64,000 nucleotides of DNA. Source: Streptomyces olivaceoviridis (GTDB lineage Bacteria; Actinomycetota; Actinomycetes; Streptomycetales; Streptomycetaceae). Each line of letters opens with the position of its first letter. The first letter of the stretch is position 1. The stretch covers positions 1-64,000 of the forward strand of contig NZ_BMUI01000008.1 in NCBI RefSeq assembly GCF_014650115.1. Direction: 5' to 3'. The notes under the pieces were generated by a model. It did no database searches, had not been told where the DNA came from, and saw nothing but the letters and a program-made list of their open reading frames with translations. A program made the position numbers and the translations under genes. Below are positions 35,352 to 44,261 of the stretch, piece by piece.

Positions 35352-36590
35352 TCAGCGGGCGCAGTCGAGGCTGTCCAGGTCGACGGCGTCGGCCATGGCC
35401 TGCATGCCCTTGTCGTTGGGGTGCAGGTGATCGCCGCCGTCGAGGAACGGCAGCATGCGCTCGGGGTCGTACGGGCTGCGCAGCACGCGGTCGAAGTCGG
35501 TGACGGCGTCGAACTCGTCGCTGCCGCGCAGGTACCGGTTCACCTCCTGCCGTACGGCTTCGCCGGCCGGGTCCCATTCCGGCCAGCCCTTGAACGGTCC
35601 GACGGTGGCGGCGACCACGCATGTGCCGGCCGCGTGCGCCCGGCGGGCGATCTCCCGGTAACCGGCGATCAGATCGTCGGCGGTGACCCCGGTGTGGGCC
35701 TTGATGTCGTTCACGCCCTCGAAGAGGAAGACCGTGCGCACCCCGGGCTGGGACAGCACGTCCCGGTCCAGCCGGTGCGGAGCGGCCTGTCCGGCGCCGT
35801 CGGCGAGGACCTTGTTGCCCGAGATGCCCTCGTTGGCCACGCCCTGGACGGGTCCGCCGGCCGCGTTCAGGCGCCGGGCGAGGTAGTCGGGCCAGCGCCG
35901 GTTCAGGTCGGTGCCGGACTGCCAGCCGTCGGTGATGGAGTCGCCGAGCGCGACCACGGCACCGCCGGCCGCCCGGGAGGGCCGTACGGCGACCGAGTCG
36001 ATGTACCACCAGGACCCGGTGGTCCGCGTCCAGTGCGTCCCGCTCTCCTCGGCGGTGTACTCGCCCGGTCCGGTGTACGACGTCTGCATCGCCATCCCGT
36101 GGCCGGTGGCCGGGCCGGCCGCGTCCGGGGTGCGCAGACTGACGACCAGGTCGGTGCCGGCGGCGATCCGGCCGGGCAGCGGGTCGCTCCAGGCGACGGC
36201 CCCGGCCGGGACGGTGACCGTGCGGGCGCCGCCGAAGGTGAGCGGCCGGTTGCTGCCCGGCCGCAGGGCGGCGCCCTGGGCACGCACTCCCGCGTGGACG
36301 CCGTCCAGGGTCAGCGGCCGGTCGCCGAAGGCGTTGGTGAAGCGGACGCGGAGGTCGCTGCCGCCGACGCTGGTGTGGACGACGAGCCGGTAGCCCTGGC
36401 CGGCCGTGCCCTCGCCCATGCGGTCGGCGCTCGCCGCCCAGGTGACCACTCCGGTGGCCCGGGTGGCCGACTCGGGCAGGGCGGCCGACTCGGGCGGGGT
36501 GGCGGCCCGGGCGGCGGGCGCGGTCTGGAGGGCGACGGCGGTGAGCAGGACCGCGAGGACGCGCCGGCGGCGTGCGGGGCGGGCGCTCAC
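35352..36590 (-). CDS. Secreted SGNH/GDSL hydrolase (esterase-like)
   Basis: A 412-residue exported hydrolase with a signal peptide (VLAVLLTAVALQTAPAARA, about residues 11-29). After a beta-rich N-terminal domain, the catalytic module shows block I ALGDSITDGW (Ser near residue 220), GNEGISGN-like ANEGISGNK, block III FLFEGVNDI with Asn, and the Asp/His dyad in DHLHPN near the C-terminus. Related enzymes de-esterify polysaccharides. GTG 36590 overlaps the stop of the GH95 gene (GTGA), so it is translated with the fucosidase. An acetyl- or feruloyl-esterase role beside the two glycosidases is likely but unproven. Confidence 0.87.
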   Translation of the reverse strand: MSARPARRRRVLAVLLTAVALQTAPAARAATPPESAALPESATRATGVVTWAASADRMGEGTAGQGYRLVVHTSVGGSDLRVRFTNAFGDRPLTLDGVHAGVRAQGAALRPGSNRPLTFGGARTVTVPAGAVAWSDPLPGRIAAGTDLVVSLRTPDAAGPATGHGMAMQTSYTGPGEYTAEESGTHWTRTTGSWWYIDSVAVRPSRAAGGAVVALGDSITDGWQSGTDLNRRWPDYLARRLNAAGGPVQGVANEGISGNKVLADGAGQAAPHRLDRDVLSQPGVRTVFLFEGVNDIKAHTGVTADDLIAGYREIARRAHAAGTCVVAATVGPFKGWPEWDPAGEAVRQEVNRYLRGSDEFDAVTDFDRVLRSPYDPERMLPFLDGGDHLHPNDKGMQAMADAVDLDSLDCAR

Positions 36591-38938
36591 CGGGCGAGGT
36601 CCCGGAGCGTGACGGTCTCGCCGGGCCGGACGCGGACCGTGCGGAACGTCCCCGCGTATCCCACGGAGGTCGTGGTGCCGCCGACGCTGCGCAGCCGTAC
36701 CTCGGTGGGTTTCCCGTCCCGCCACCGAAGGTCCACGAGGAAGCCGCCGCGGGCCCCGGCACCGGTGAGCGAACCGGCCGCGGCCCAGGCGTCCGGGAGG
36801 GCCGGCAGCAGTTCCAGGTGCCCGGGGCGGGAGTAGAGCAGCATCTCGGCCACGGCGGCCGGGGTGCCGAAGTTGGCGTCGATCTGGAAGATGCCCCGGC
36901 CCCGCTCGACCTCGTAGATGTCGAAGAGGTTGGGCGCGGTGCCGTTGCCGCCGCCGGTGGAGGGGCGCAGGTTGGTGACGACGAGCTGGTAGGCCTTGTC
37001 GGCGTTCTTCAGCCGGGCCCAGCACAGGGCGCGCCAGGCGTTGGCCCAGCCGAAGCTGTTCATGCCGCGCGCGGTGAGCAGGGCGGTGGCGCCGGTGACG
37101 ATGTCGGCGGGGGTGGAGCCGTCGGGCCGGATGCGGTCGCCGGGGAACAGGCCGACGAGCGGGGAGAGGTGCCGGTGGGTGGTCTCGCCGAGGTCGTCCG
37201 GCGACATCCACTCCTCCAGCAGGCCGGTCTTGGGGCTCACCACGGGCAGGTACAGCTTGTCGCGCAGGGCGCCGACGGTGCGCGCGTACCCGGCGTCCCG
37301 GCCCAGCTCACGCGCCGCGGTGCGGTAGTTGCCGAAGAGGGCCCACACCAGTTCCTGGGCGTAGGTGATGCCCTTGGCGTCGAGCGGGCCCTGCTCGGGG
37401 GACCAGTCGCTGTCGGCGATCAGCACCTCGCGGCCGTTGTCGGGCAGCGTGGTGGTGAGCAGCCGGGCCACCCAGAACTCGCAGGCGCCCTTCAGCAGCG
37501 GGTAGATCTTCTCCAGGTGGGCGCGGGACCGCGTGTACTCGTAGTGCTCGAACAGGGAGTTGCACAGCCAGGCGTTCCCGGCCGGGTGCCACCACCAGCC
37601 TCCGCCGCCGAAGGGGTTGGTGGAGATGGCGAGGGTCCAGCCGGCGTTCTCGCCGCTGGAGTTGCGGTAGCGGTTGCGGGGGTCGTTGAAGAGCCTTCGG
37701 GTGAGGTCGGTCCAGGAGGGGAGCTGGGCGACGCAGTAGTCGGTGAACGCGTCGAAGCAGGACGACAGGCCGGCCCGGTCGGCCATCCAGTAGTTCATCT
37801 GGAGGTTGATGTCGGTGTGGTAGTCGCCCATCCAGTCCGGGTCGTTGCCGTCGAGCCAGGGGCCCTGGAGGCCGAGCGGCAGGCTGTCCCGGGAGCCGGC
37901 GATCATCAGGTACCGGCCGAAGTGGACGTAGGCCGCTTCCAGTTCGGGGTCGGGCACGTCGTCGCGGGCGCGGGCCTGGATCCGCTCCCAGGTGTCCAGG
38001 GCGCGCTGTTCGGCGGAGGAGGTGCCGAGGGAGAGCCCGAACCGGTCGAACAGGGCGCGGTGGTCGGCGACGTGGGTGCGCAGCAGGGTGCCGGCGGAGT
38101 GCCGTGCGGCGGTACGGACCTTGGTGCGGGCCAGTGCCCGGGGGTCCAGGCCGGGGTCGCGGTAGTGGGCGGCGGCGTCGGGGGTGTAGTTCGTGCCGCC
38201 GCTGAGTACGACGGTCAGTTCGCGGCAGCCGGTGAACTCCAGGCGCGAGCCGGTCGTGCGGACCGTGCCGCCGTCGCCGCGCGCCTCGACGGCGGCGCCG
38301 TAGCGCAGGCCGCCGGGGAAGGCACCGGCGAAGGAGTCCGCCGTGCCGTTCTCGCCGTGGGTGCCGTCGAGCGTGATCGTGCCGGTGTACCGGCCGCCGC
38401 CGCTCTGGCTGAGGTGCAGCACGATGACGTCGTCGGGGTGGCTGGCGAACATCTGCCGCCGGTAGGTGACGCCGGAGCGGACGTAGGAGGTGGTGACCAC
38501 GCCCTGGGCGAGGTCGAGGGTGCGGCGGTAGCCGGTGACGGCGGACAGGTCGTGGTCGGGGATGTCGACGGTGAGCCGGGCGAGGAGGGTGAGGGAGCCG
38601 AAGTCGTCGCGTCCGTAGGGGAACTGGCCGTCGGCGTCGAGGGTGTCGTTGAGGCCGCCGGTCCACATCGTGACGTCGGTGACGAGGAGCACCTCCCGGC
38701 CGGGGTCGTTGGTGGCGAGGGCGCCGAGGCGGCCGTTGCCGACGGGCAGTCCCTGCTCGATGAGCGAGTGTTCGTCGGCGGGGGCCCGCCACCACAGCCG
38801 GTGGCGGGCGTCGGCGGAGGGCACCGCGGTGGGCCGGCGCGGTGCGGCGGTGGCGGTGAAGGCGGGCAGTGAGGCGAGGGCTCCGGTGGCCGCGGCGAGC
38901 GCGAGGAAGCCGCGTCTGCTGGGCGGGGTGGGTATCAC
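36587..38938 (-). CDS. Secreted GH95 alpha-fucosidase/galactosidase-type hydrolase
   Basis: A 783-residue GH95 enzyme with a twin-arginine-type signal (SRRGFLALAAATGALASL, about residues 7-24). The mature protein begins with the family's LWWRAPADEHSLIEQGLPVGNGRLGA-like segment, has the catalytic-domain signatures QGPWLDGNDPDWMGDYHTDIN and the NLQMNYW run, and a C-terminal beta domain starting near HLELLPALPDAW. GH95 enzymes remove terminal alpha-1,2-L-fucose or alpha-L-galactose from xyloglucan, pectin or glycans. ATG 38938 follows the GH27 stop by 24 bases. Tat export suggests folding before secretion. The sugar specificity is not readable from sequence. Confidence 0.9.
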   Translation of the reverse strand: MIPTPPSRRGFLALAAATGALASLPAFTATAAPRRPTAVPSADARHRLWWRAPADEHSLIEQGLPVGNGRLGALATNDPGREVLLVTDVTMWTGGLNDTLDADGQFPYGRDDFGSLTLLARLTVDIPDHDLSAVTGYRRTLDLAQGVVTTSYVRSGVTYRRQMFASHPDDVIVLHLSQSGGGRYTGTITLDGTHGENGTADSFAGAFPGGLRYGAAVEARGDGGTVRTTGSRLEFTGCRELTVVLSGGTNYTPDAAAHYRDPGLDPRALARTKVRTAARHSAGTLLRTHVADHRALFDRFGLSLGTSSAEQRALDTWERIQARARDDVPDPELEAAYVHFGRYLMIAGSRDSLPLGLQGPWLDGNDPDWMGDYHTDINLQMNYWMADRAGLSSCFDAFTDYCVAQLPSWTDLTRRLFNDPRNRYRNSSGENAGWTLAISTNPFGGGGWWWHPAGNAWLCNSLFEHYEYTRSRAHLEKIYPLLKGACEFWVARLLTTTLPDNGREVLIADSDWSPEQGPLDAKGITYAQELVWALFGNYRTAARELGRDAGYARTVGALRDKLYLPVVSPKTGLLEEWMSPDDLGETTHRHLSPLVGLFPGDRIRPDGSTPADIVTGATALLTARGMNSFGWANAWRALCWARLKNADKAYQLVVTNLRPSTGGGNGTAPNLFDIYEVERGRGIFQIDANFGTPAAVAEMLLYSRPGHLELLPALPDAWAAAGSLTGAGARGGFLVDLRWRDGKPTEVRLRSVGGTTTSVGYAGTFRTVRVRPGETVTLRDLAR

Positions 38939-38962
38939 GGCGGGCTCCGAACTTCCGTGGCG

Positions 38963-40762
38963 TCAGCGCGGGGAGGAGGGGACGTCGATGCGGTCGATGT
39001 CCGGGGCGTAGTCCGAACCGCTGTCGAAGGTGACGGTGTTGCTGCCGGCCTTGAGGGTGACGGGGACGCTGACCGTCTCGACGGTCCCCCAGTCGCCGGT
39101 GGAGGGGAAGCTGTGGCGGGTGGCGGCGCCGGAGTTGGCGGAGACGTTCACCGGGCGGGGGTCGCCGCTGACGTAGGCCACCTTGATCAGGTAGGTGCCG
39201 GGGCGGTCCACGACCACGTCGTTGAAGCGGAGGGTGCCGCCGACGTAGAGGTCGCCGACCTTCTTGCCGCCGGAGCAGGCGGAGCAGTCGGTCACGGAGG
39301 CCCGGCCGCCGAGGGTGTTGGCGCCGGCCTCGGCCTCGTAGCCGGTGGTGGTCAGGGCGCTGCCGCGCGGGGTGACGGTGAACAGCCGGGAGCCGTGGGC
39401 CGGCAGGGCCTCGGTGATCCTGTTCTTGTAGGAGCCGAGGTTCTCGTGGTTCCACAGGTCGCGGACGGACGCCTTGCCGGTGAAGCCGAGGGAGGAGAAG
39501 TCGGCGGTGACGGCGGCGGGGGCATCGGCGAGGTTGAACAGGGCGACGGTGTAGGTGCCGTTGGGGTTCTTCGCGGCCCACACCTGCTGGGGGTCGGAGG
39601 GGGTGACCGGCCGGGCGGGCGGGGAGTCGCCCTGGTCGACGGCGATGACCTCACGGTTGGTGAGGAGCTTCACGCCGTAGTCGTCGAGCTTCGTCAGGTC
39701 GTCGCCGGTGTAGAGCGGGGACTTGGCGATGGCCCACAGGGTGGCGTAGGTCTGCCGTTCGGCCTTGGTCAGACCGTCCATGGCGCCGTTGCCGACGTCG
39801 AGGGAGTCCAGGTCGTTCCAGCCGCCGGGGCCCGCGTGCCTCGTCCAGCCGGGGGTGTCGGTGAAGCGGTCGTCCACCGAGTTCTCCCAGCTGACGAGGG
39901 TGTTGCAGTAGCACTCGACGTCGGTGTCGACGCGCCAGCCGTTGGAGTACTTCTTCCAGTCGGCGGCGTGGCCGATGTCCAGGGACCAGGAGATCTCCAG
40001 GTGGACGGGGCGGCCGGTGGCGGCGATCGCCTTCTGCCAGGCCGCGACGTCGGCGACGTTGTCGTAGTTCTCGCCGCTCTTGAAGGAACCGGGCCCGACG
40101 CCGTCGAGCTTGAGGAAGTCGTAGCCCCAGGAGGCGATCAACTGGGCCTGGGAGTCGATGTACTTCTGGGCGCAGGGCTTGTCGAAGTCGAGTTTGTAGG
40201 CGCTGTCCCAGCCGTTGGTGGTGCGCAGGTCGCCGTAGACGATGTCGGCGGTGGTGCAGCCCTCGGCGTGCCGGACGGGCACCTTGCCGTCGCCGTACGC
40301 CTCCTTCTCCAGACCGACGGGCAGGTAGATGCCGGCCTTGAGGCCGAGGCCGTGGATGTGGTCGGCCACCGCCTTCATGCCGTGCGGGAAGCGGACCGGG
40401 TCGGCCTGCTGGCGTGCGTAGGCGTCGAACTCCGGTTTCCAGTCCTTGTCCCGCCACCAGCCGGAGTCGATGTTGACGTAGGTGTAGCCGTACGGCTTGA
40501 GCCGGGCGGCGAGGGCGTCGGCCTGCTTGAGGACGTTCGCCTCGGTCAGATAGCTGAAGTCGCCGTCCGGGTTGAGGCCCGGGTACTTGGACGACTGCAT
40601 GCTCCAGCTGGACCAGCCCATGTAGGGCTTGGCGGCCAGGACGGGTGCGGTGTCGGCGTGGGCGGTGGCCGGGGCGGCCGTCGTGAGGCCCGCGGTGAGG
40701 GCGAGGACGACGGCGGCTCCGAGCCCGCGAGCGGGCAGGACGGACGACGAGGGTGACCGCAT
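38963..40762 (-). CDS. Secreted GH27 glycosidase with C-terminal carbohydrate-binding module
   Basis: A 599-residue exported enzyme: signal peptide (about residues 1-35), GH27 barrel (about 45-345), beta-sandwich (about 350-440), and a CBM35/6-like module at the C-terminus (from YEAEAGANTLGG). The family landmarks are altered: GWSSW replaces GWNSW, NIDSGWW replaces the double-Asp DDCW that holds galactose, and the nucleophile is in FLKLDGVG rather than KYDxC. Another acid lies in DTDVECYCN. GH27 also contains beta-L-arabinopyranosidases, so the substrate need not be alpha-galactoside. ATG 40762 has CAGGAGG upstream. It lies between the ROK regulator and GH95 in a four-gene operon. Confidence 0.87.
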   Translation of the reverse strand: MRSPSSSVLPARGLGAAVVLALTAGLTTAAPATAHADTAPVLAAKPYMGWSSWSMQSSKYPGLNPDGDFSYLTEANVLKQADALAARLKPYGYTYVNIDSGWWRDKDWKPEFDAYARQQADPVRFPHGMKAVADHIHGLGLKAGIYLPVGLEKEAYGDGKVPVRHAEGCTTADIVYGDLRTTNGWDSAYKLDFDKPCAQKYIDSQAQLIASWGYDFLKLDGVGPGSFKSGENYDNVADVAAWQKAIAATGRPVHLEISWSLDIGHAADWKKYSNGWRVDTDVECYCNTLVSWENSVDDRFTDTPGWTRHAGPGGWNDLDSLDVGNGAMDGLTKAERQTYATLWAIAKSPLYTGDDLTKLDDYGVKLLTNREVIAVDQGDSPPARPVTPSDPQQVWAAKNPNGTYTVALFNLADAPAAVTADFSSLGFTGKASVRDLWNHENLGSYKNRITEALPAHGSRLFTVTPRGSALTTTGYEAEAGANTLGGRASVTDCSACSGGKKVGDLYVGGTLRFNDVVVDRPGTYLIKVAYVSGDPRPVNVSANSGAATRHSFPSTGDWGTVETVSVPVTLKAGSNTVTFDSGSDYAPDIDRIDVPSSPR

Positions 40763-40797
40763 GGGTCTGCCTCCTGGTGGGTTCGGGTCGGGGCGGC

Positions 40798-42021
40798 TCA
40801 GCCCTTTCCGCGGGCGGGGTTCTCGGTGATGAAGGTCTGGATCGCGGCGGCGGCCGCGCCCCGCGCCCACTCCTCGAAGGGGAGCGGGCGGGTCCGTACG
40901 TCGCACCGGGCGGCGGACCCGAAGGCGGCCGTGGTGAACGCCTCCCGGATCTGTTCGGCGAAGAGGTCGTAGGCGGCGAGCCCCTCACCGGAGATGATCA
41001 CGCGTTCGGGGCCGAGCAGGTTGGCGACGGTGGCGATGCCCCGGCCGATGGCCTCGCCCGCCCGCGCGTACACCTCGCGCGCGCCGGGCAGGTCCTGGTG
41101 GGCGAGGGCCACGGCGGCGGCGCTGTCGGGGACCTGGTGCCCGGTGACCTCGCGCATCCGGGCGACGATCGCGGCGTCCCCGGCGATCGCCTCCACGCAG
41201 CCGCGGTTGCCGCAGTGGCACGGGGGCCCGGCGGGGTCGACGACGAGGTGCCCGATCTCGCCGGCCACCCCGTGGGCGCCGGCCACCACCCGGCCGTGCA
41301 CCACGAGTCCGCAGCCGATGCCGGCGCCGACGGTCACCACGGCGAAGTCGCTGAGCCCCGCTCCGGCGCCGAACCACCGCTCGGCGACGGTCAGCGCGCG
41401 GACATCGTTGTCGACGGTGACCGGCAGTCCGCAGGCGGTGGCGGCGAGTCCGGCCAGCGGCACGTCCCGCCAGTCCAGGAACGGCGAGTAGCGTACGGCT
41501 CCCTCGGCGCGGTCGACGTCGCCGGACACGGCGATGCCGAGGCCGGCCACCGGCGCGCCCGACTCGGCGGCGTGGGCGAGGAGTTCGTGGACCAGGTCCG
41601 CGATCGAGGCCAGAGCGGGCCCGGCGGCCCGGTCGGGCAGGGGGGTGCGGCGGGCCAGGCGGACCCGGCAGCACAGGTCGGTCAGGACGGCGATCAGCTC
41701 GTCCCCGGTCGCCTTCACCCCGATGAACAGGGCGCGTTCGCCGTTGACCCGGACCAGGCCGGCGGGCCGGCCGAGGGCCGGGCGGGCCTCTTCCACCGGG
41801 CCCTCCCCCGGGCCGGTGCCCCCGGCCGGGTCACCGCCCTCCACCAGGTATCCCGCCGCCAGCAGGGGTCGTACCGCCTTGGTCACCGCGGCCGGGGACA
41901 GCCCGGCCCGGCGGCCCGCCTCCAGGCGGGTCAGGGGGCCGTGGGACAGGACCGTCGTGAAGACCTGGGCAGCGGCGGGCGTCTGCGCCGGGAAGGTCTC
42001 GGCGCGCGGGGTCGAGCGCAT
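40798..42021 (-). CDS. ROK-family transcriptional repressor
   Basis: A 407-residue ROK protein: N-terminal winged helix-turn-helix (GLSPAAVTKAVRPLLAAGYL, about residues 45-64), sugar-kinase-like body, and the zinc-binding signature CHCGNRGCVE near residue 266. Such NagC/XylR-type repressors respond to sugars. It is the first gene of the operon encoding GH27, GH95 and SGNH hydrolases, 35 bases before GH27, which points to control of a plant or microbial glycan locus. The promoter -10 ends 8 bases before ATG 42021 and there is no ribosome site, so the mRNA is probably leaderless; a palindrome overlapping the -35 suggests autorepression. Confidence 0.92.
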   Translation of the reverse strand: MRSTPRAETFPAQTPAAAQVFTTVLSHGPLTRLEAGRRAGLSPAAVTKAVRPLLAAGYLVEGGDPAGGTGPGEGPVEEARPALGRPAGLVRVNGERALFIGVKATGDELIAVLTDLCCRVRLARRTPLPDRAAGPALASIADLVHELLAHAAESGAPVAGLGIAVSGDVDRAEGAVRYSPFLDWRDVPLAGLAATACGLPVTVDNDVRALTVAERWFGAGAGLSDFAVVTVGAGIGCGLVVHGRVVAGAHGVAGEIGHLVVDPAGPPCHCGNRGCVEAIAGDAAIVARMREVTGHQVPDSAAAVALAHQDLPGAREVYARAGEAIGRGIATVANLLGPERVIISGEGLAAYDLFAEQIREAFTTAAFGSAARCDVRTRPLPFEEWARGAAAAAIQTFITENPARGKG

Positions 42022-42029
42022 GGCACGGG

Positions 42030-42058
42030 AACCTAGGGCTCTTATTTTCCGCTGTCAA
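42030..42058 (-). promoter_or_regulatory. Near-consensus vegetative promoter of the ROK-glycosidase operon
   Basis: On the minus strand TTGACA (42058-42053) is followed by exactly 17 bases and then TAGGTT (42035-42030). The -35 matches consensus fully and the -10 fits TAnnnT. The -10 lies 8 bases before the start codon at 42021, so transcription begins at about the ATG. Confidence 0.8.
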
Positions 42059-42073
42059 TAAAAGAAACAGCGG
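42049..42073. promoter_or_regulatory. Palindromic operator overlapping the -35 box
   Basis: CCGCTGT at 42049-42055 and ACAGCGG at 42067-42073 form a perfect 7-bp inverted repeat with an 11-base AT-rich spacer. It covers the -35 element, the usual place for a repressor, and is the likely site of the ROK protein. Confidence 0.65.
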
Positions 42074-42115
42074 TTGTTCCGGGGGCTGTTGGGGCTGAAA
42101 GGGCCCCCGGACACG

Positions 42116-42144
42116 CGGATGCCCCGCACGGGGCGGGGCATCCG
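42116..42144 (-). terminator. Hairpin terminator after the M4 peptidase gene
   Basis: CGGATGCCCCG (42116-42126) and CGGGGCATCCG (42134-42144) are exact complements across a 7-base loop, 27 bases beyond the M4 stop on the minus strand. It separates that gene from the ROK promoter about 58 bases further on. Confidence 0.75.
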
Positions 42145-42170
42145 GTGGTGCCGGTGTGGTCCGGTGTCCG

Positions 42171-43958
42171 TCAGTGGCGGACGCTCGGCGTGTTGGCGGC
42201 GGTGACGTTGACCGCGGCCCACGACTTGTCCACGGTCTTGTACTCGGTGCTGTTCGCGCCGTACAGGTCCTTGGCCGCCTTCAGCGTCGCGGTGCGCGCC
42301 TGGTGGAAGTCGGTCGTGGAGACCATGTACCGGGTCAGCGCGCGGTAGTAGATGGCCGTCGCCTTGGTGCGGCCGATGCCCTTGACCGCGATGTTGTGGT
42401 ACGTCGGCGAGTTGTAGTTGACGCCGTTGATCGTCTTCTTGCCGCTGCCCTCGGCAAGGAGGTAGTAGGCGTGCGAGGAGACACCCGAACCGGCGTGCAC
42501 CTCGGTGTAGTAGGTGTCCGCCGACCAGTAGTCGATCGTGCCTTCGAGCTTGTCGAGGGACGGGTGGTCCAGGCGGCGCAGGAACTTCTGCGCGAGGCCC
42601 AGCTTCTCGCCGACCAGGTAGTCCGGCGTGTCCTTCGTGTTCTTGGCGTAGAACTCGACGTTCGAGCCGAAGATGTCCGCGAGCGACTCGTTCAGCGAGC
42701 CCGGCTCGCCGTACTGGTTGCCGTCGGAGTCGACGAAGGTCGGCTGGAGGTTGGCGGTCGCCTCCACCACGCCGTGGGTCAGTTCGTGACCCGTGACGTC
42801 GAGCACGACGAGCGGCTTCTTGAACATCTGGCCGTCGCCGTCGCCGTACAGCATGCAGTTGCAGGTGGGGTCCCAGAAGGCGTTGGCGACCTGCTTGCCC
42901 CAGTGGACCATCGCCTGCGCGGGCTTGCTGTTGTTGGCGATGCCCTTGCGCTGGAACGTGGACTTGTAGAAGTCCAGCGTCTTGGTGATGCCGTACTGCG
43001 CGTCCGCGGCGGCGCTGACCCGGCTGGTGGTCGCGCCGTTGCCCCACACGTTGGTGGTGTTGGTGAGCTTCGTACCGGCGCTGAACTTCTCCGTGTACGA
43101 GCCCTTGGCGTCCCGTGTCTCGGTGCCGTACCGGTTCGGGTCCTTGAGCTGGTAGTGGCCGCGCGACGTCTGCGTGGTGGTCAGGCCGACGGTGCCCACG
43201 AAGAGGGTCTTGCCGGTGCCCTTGGCGGCCGACGGGTAGGCGGCGGCGCCGGCGCCGCGGGAGCCGACCAGGCCGGAGACGGCGGCGCCGGAGCCGGTGC
43301 CGGTGGCCGGGTCGAGGGTCTCGCCGCGCTCGCGCAGGGCGTCGAGCAGCTTCGGCGACAGGAACTCGTCCCTGGTCGGGGTGTTGCTGCGCACCTTGCC
43401 GGTGACCGCGTCCACGACGACCGTGCGGGCGCTGTCCTTGCCGGTGACGGTGACCTGGTAGGCGAGCGCGGAGGCACCGTCGCGGGCGTCGACGACGAGC
43501 TGCGCGCCGCCGGCGTCGCCCTTCGCGGCCTGGGCGGCCTTGGCGGCGGCCTGGCTTGCGGTCAGCTCGGCCTTGGCGGCGGCCGGCTTGACGGCGTGGT
43601 CGGCGGCGCGGGTGACGCCCGTGTAGCCGAGCCGGCGGTCGAGGTGGACGACGAGGTCGCCACCGAGCACCGGCAGGTCGTTGTGGGTGCGCACGAAACG
43701 GACGTGCCGGGCACCCTCGGGGTCGATCATGACGTCCTGCGCGTGCAGGTCGTCACCCTGGGAGACACCGGTCGCCGAGGCGTGCGCGAAGGCCGCGGTG
43801 CGCGCCGCCTCCACCACCGCCGTGGCGCTCGGGGCGGCGGAGGCGGCGGACCGCTCCACCCCCGTGGAAGGAGCCGCGAAGGCCGTACCGGCCAGGCCCG
43901 TGGCAGCGGTCGTCACCGCGACGGCGACAGCCACGGTGCGTATGTGCGGTCTACGCAA
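42171..43958 (-). CDS. Secreted M4-family (thermolysin-like) metallopeptidase
   Basis: A 595-residue preproprotease: signal peptide (about residues 1-27), an FTP/PepSY-type propeptide (about 45-200), then the M4 catalytic domain. The zinc motif is DVTGHELTHGVVE, with the third ligand in NESLADIFG, and the C-terminal catalytic His lies near AGSGVSSHAYYLLAEG. No ATG fits. GGAGGAACC at 43971-43979 stands before an in-frame CTG (43967) and, 9 bases later, a TTG (43958); I list TTG as the commoner start but the spacing favours CTG. The upstream 300-base gap is shared with a divergent serine hydrolase gene. Confidence 0.9.
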   Translation of the reverse strand: MRRPHIRTVAVAVAVTTAATGLAGTAFAAPSTGVERSAASAAPSATAVVEAARTAAFAHASATGVSQGDDLHAQDVMIDPEGARHVRFVRTHNDLPVLGGDLVVHLDRRLGYTGVTRAADHAVKPAAAKAELTASQAAAKAAQAAKGDAGGAQLVVDARDGASALAYQVTVTGKDSARTVVVDAVTGKVRSNTPTRDEFLSPKLLDALRERGETLDPATGTGSGAAVSGLVGSRGAGAAAYPSAAKGTGKTLFVGTVGLTTTQTSRGHYQLKDPNRYGTETRDAKGSYTEKFSAGTKLTNTTNVWGNGATTSRVSAAADAQYGITKTLDFYKSTFQRKGIANNSKPAQAMVHWGKQVANAFWDPTCNCMLYGDGDGQMFKKPLVVLDVTGHELTHGVVEATANLQPTFVDSDGNQYGEPGSLNESLADIFGSNVEFYAKNTKDTPDYLVGEKLGLAQKFLRRLDHPSLDKLEGTIDYWSADTYYTEVHAGSGVSSHAYYLLAEGSGKKTINGVNYNSPTYHNIAVKGIGRTKATAIYYRALTRYMVSTTDFHQARTATLKAAKDLYGANSTEYKTVDKSWAAVNVTAANTPSVRH

Positions 43959-43967
43959 TCTGATCAG

Positions 43968-44261
43968 GGTTCCTCCGTTCGAAGGCGGCCGGTCTGCCCA
44001 ACCGCCTTGGGACGCGGCGCGGTTGGGCGCCACGGGGGCCGGTCCGGCCCCGAGGGGCAACCCTTGCGGATCAGTCATGGGCACGTAAAGCCGGAATGAT
44101 CCATTTCGCGAACTTCTATGGCAATCCTTTACGAACGGCAGCCGCAGAGTGATCGCGAGATGACCAACTGTGTGTCGGCTGTGGAGACGCGGTCGCGATC
44201 CCCTAGGTTCCCAGGCGGACCGAAATCGCAGCGGAAACCGACCGATGGGAGTGGTTGAGGG
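43968..44261. other. Divergent intergenic region between M4 peptidase and serine hydrolase
   Basis: This gap of about 300 bases holds no gene I can support. On the plus strand TAGGTT near 44202 is a possible -10 box for the serine hydrolase gene, without a good -35. The AT-rich island at about 44095-44140 is the likely promoter zone of the M4 gene. I see no strong palindrome. Confidence 0.4.
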
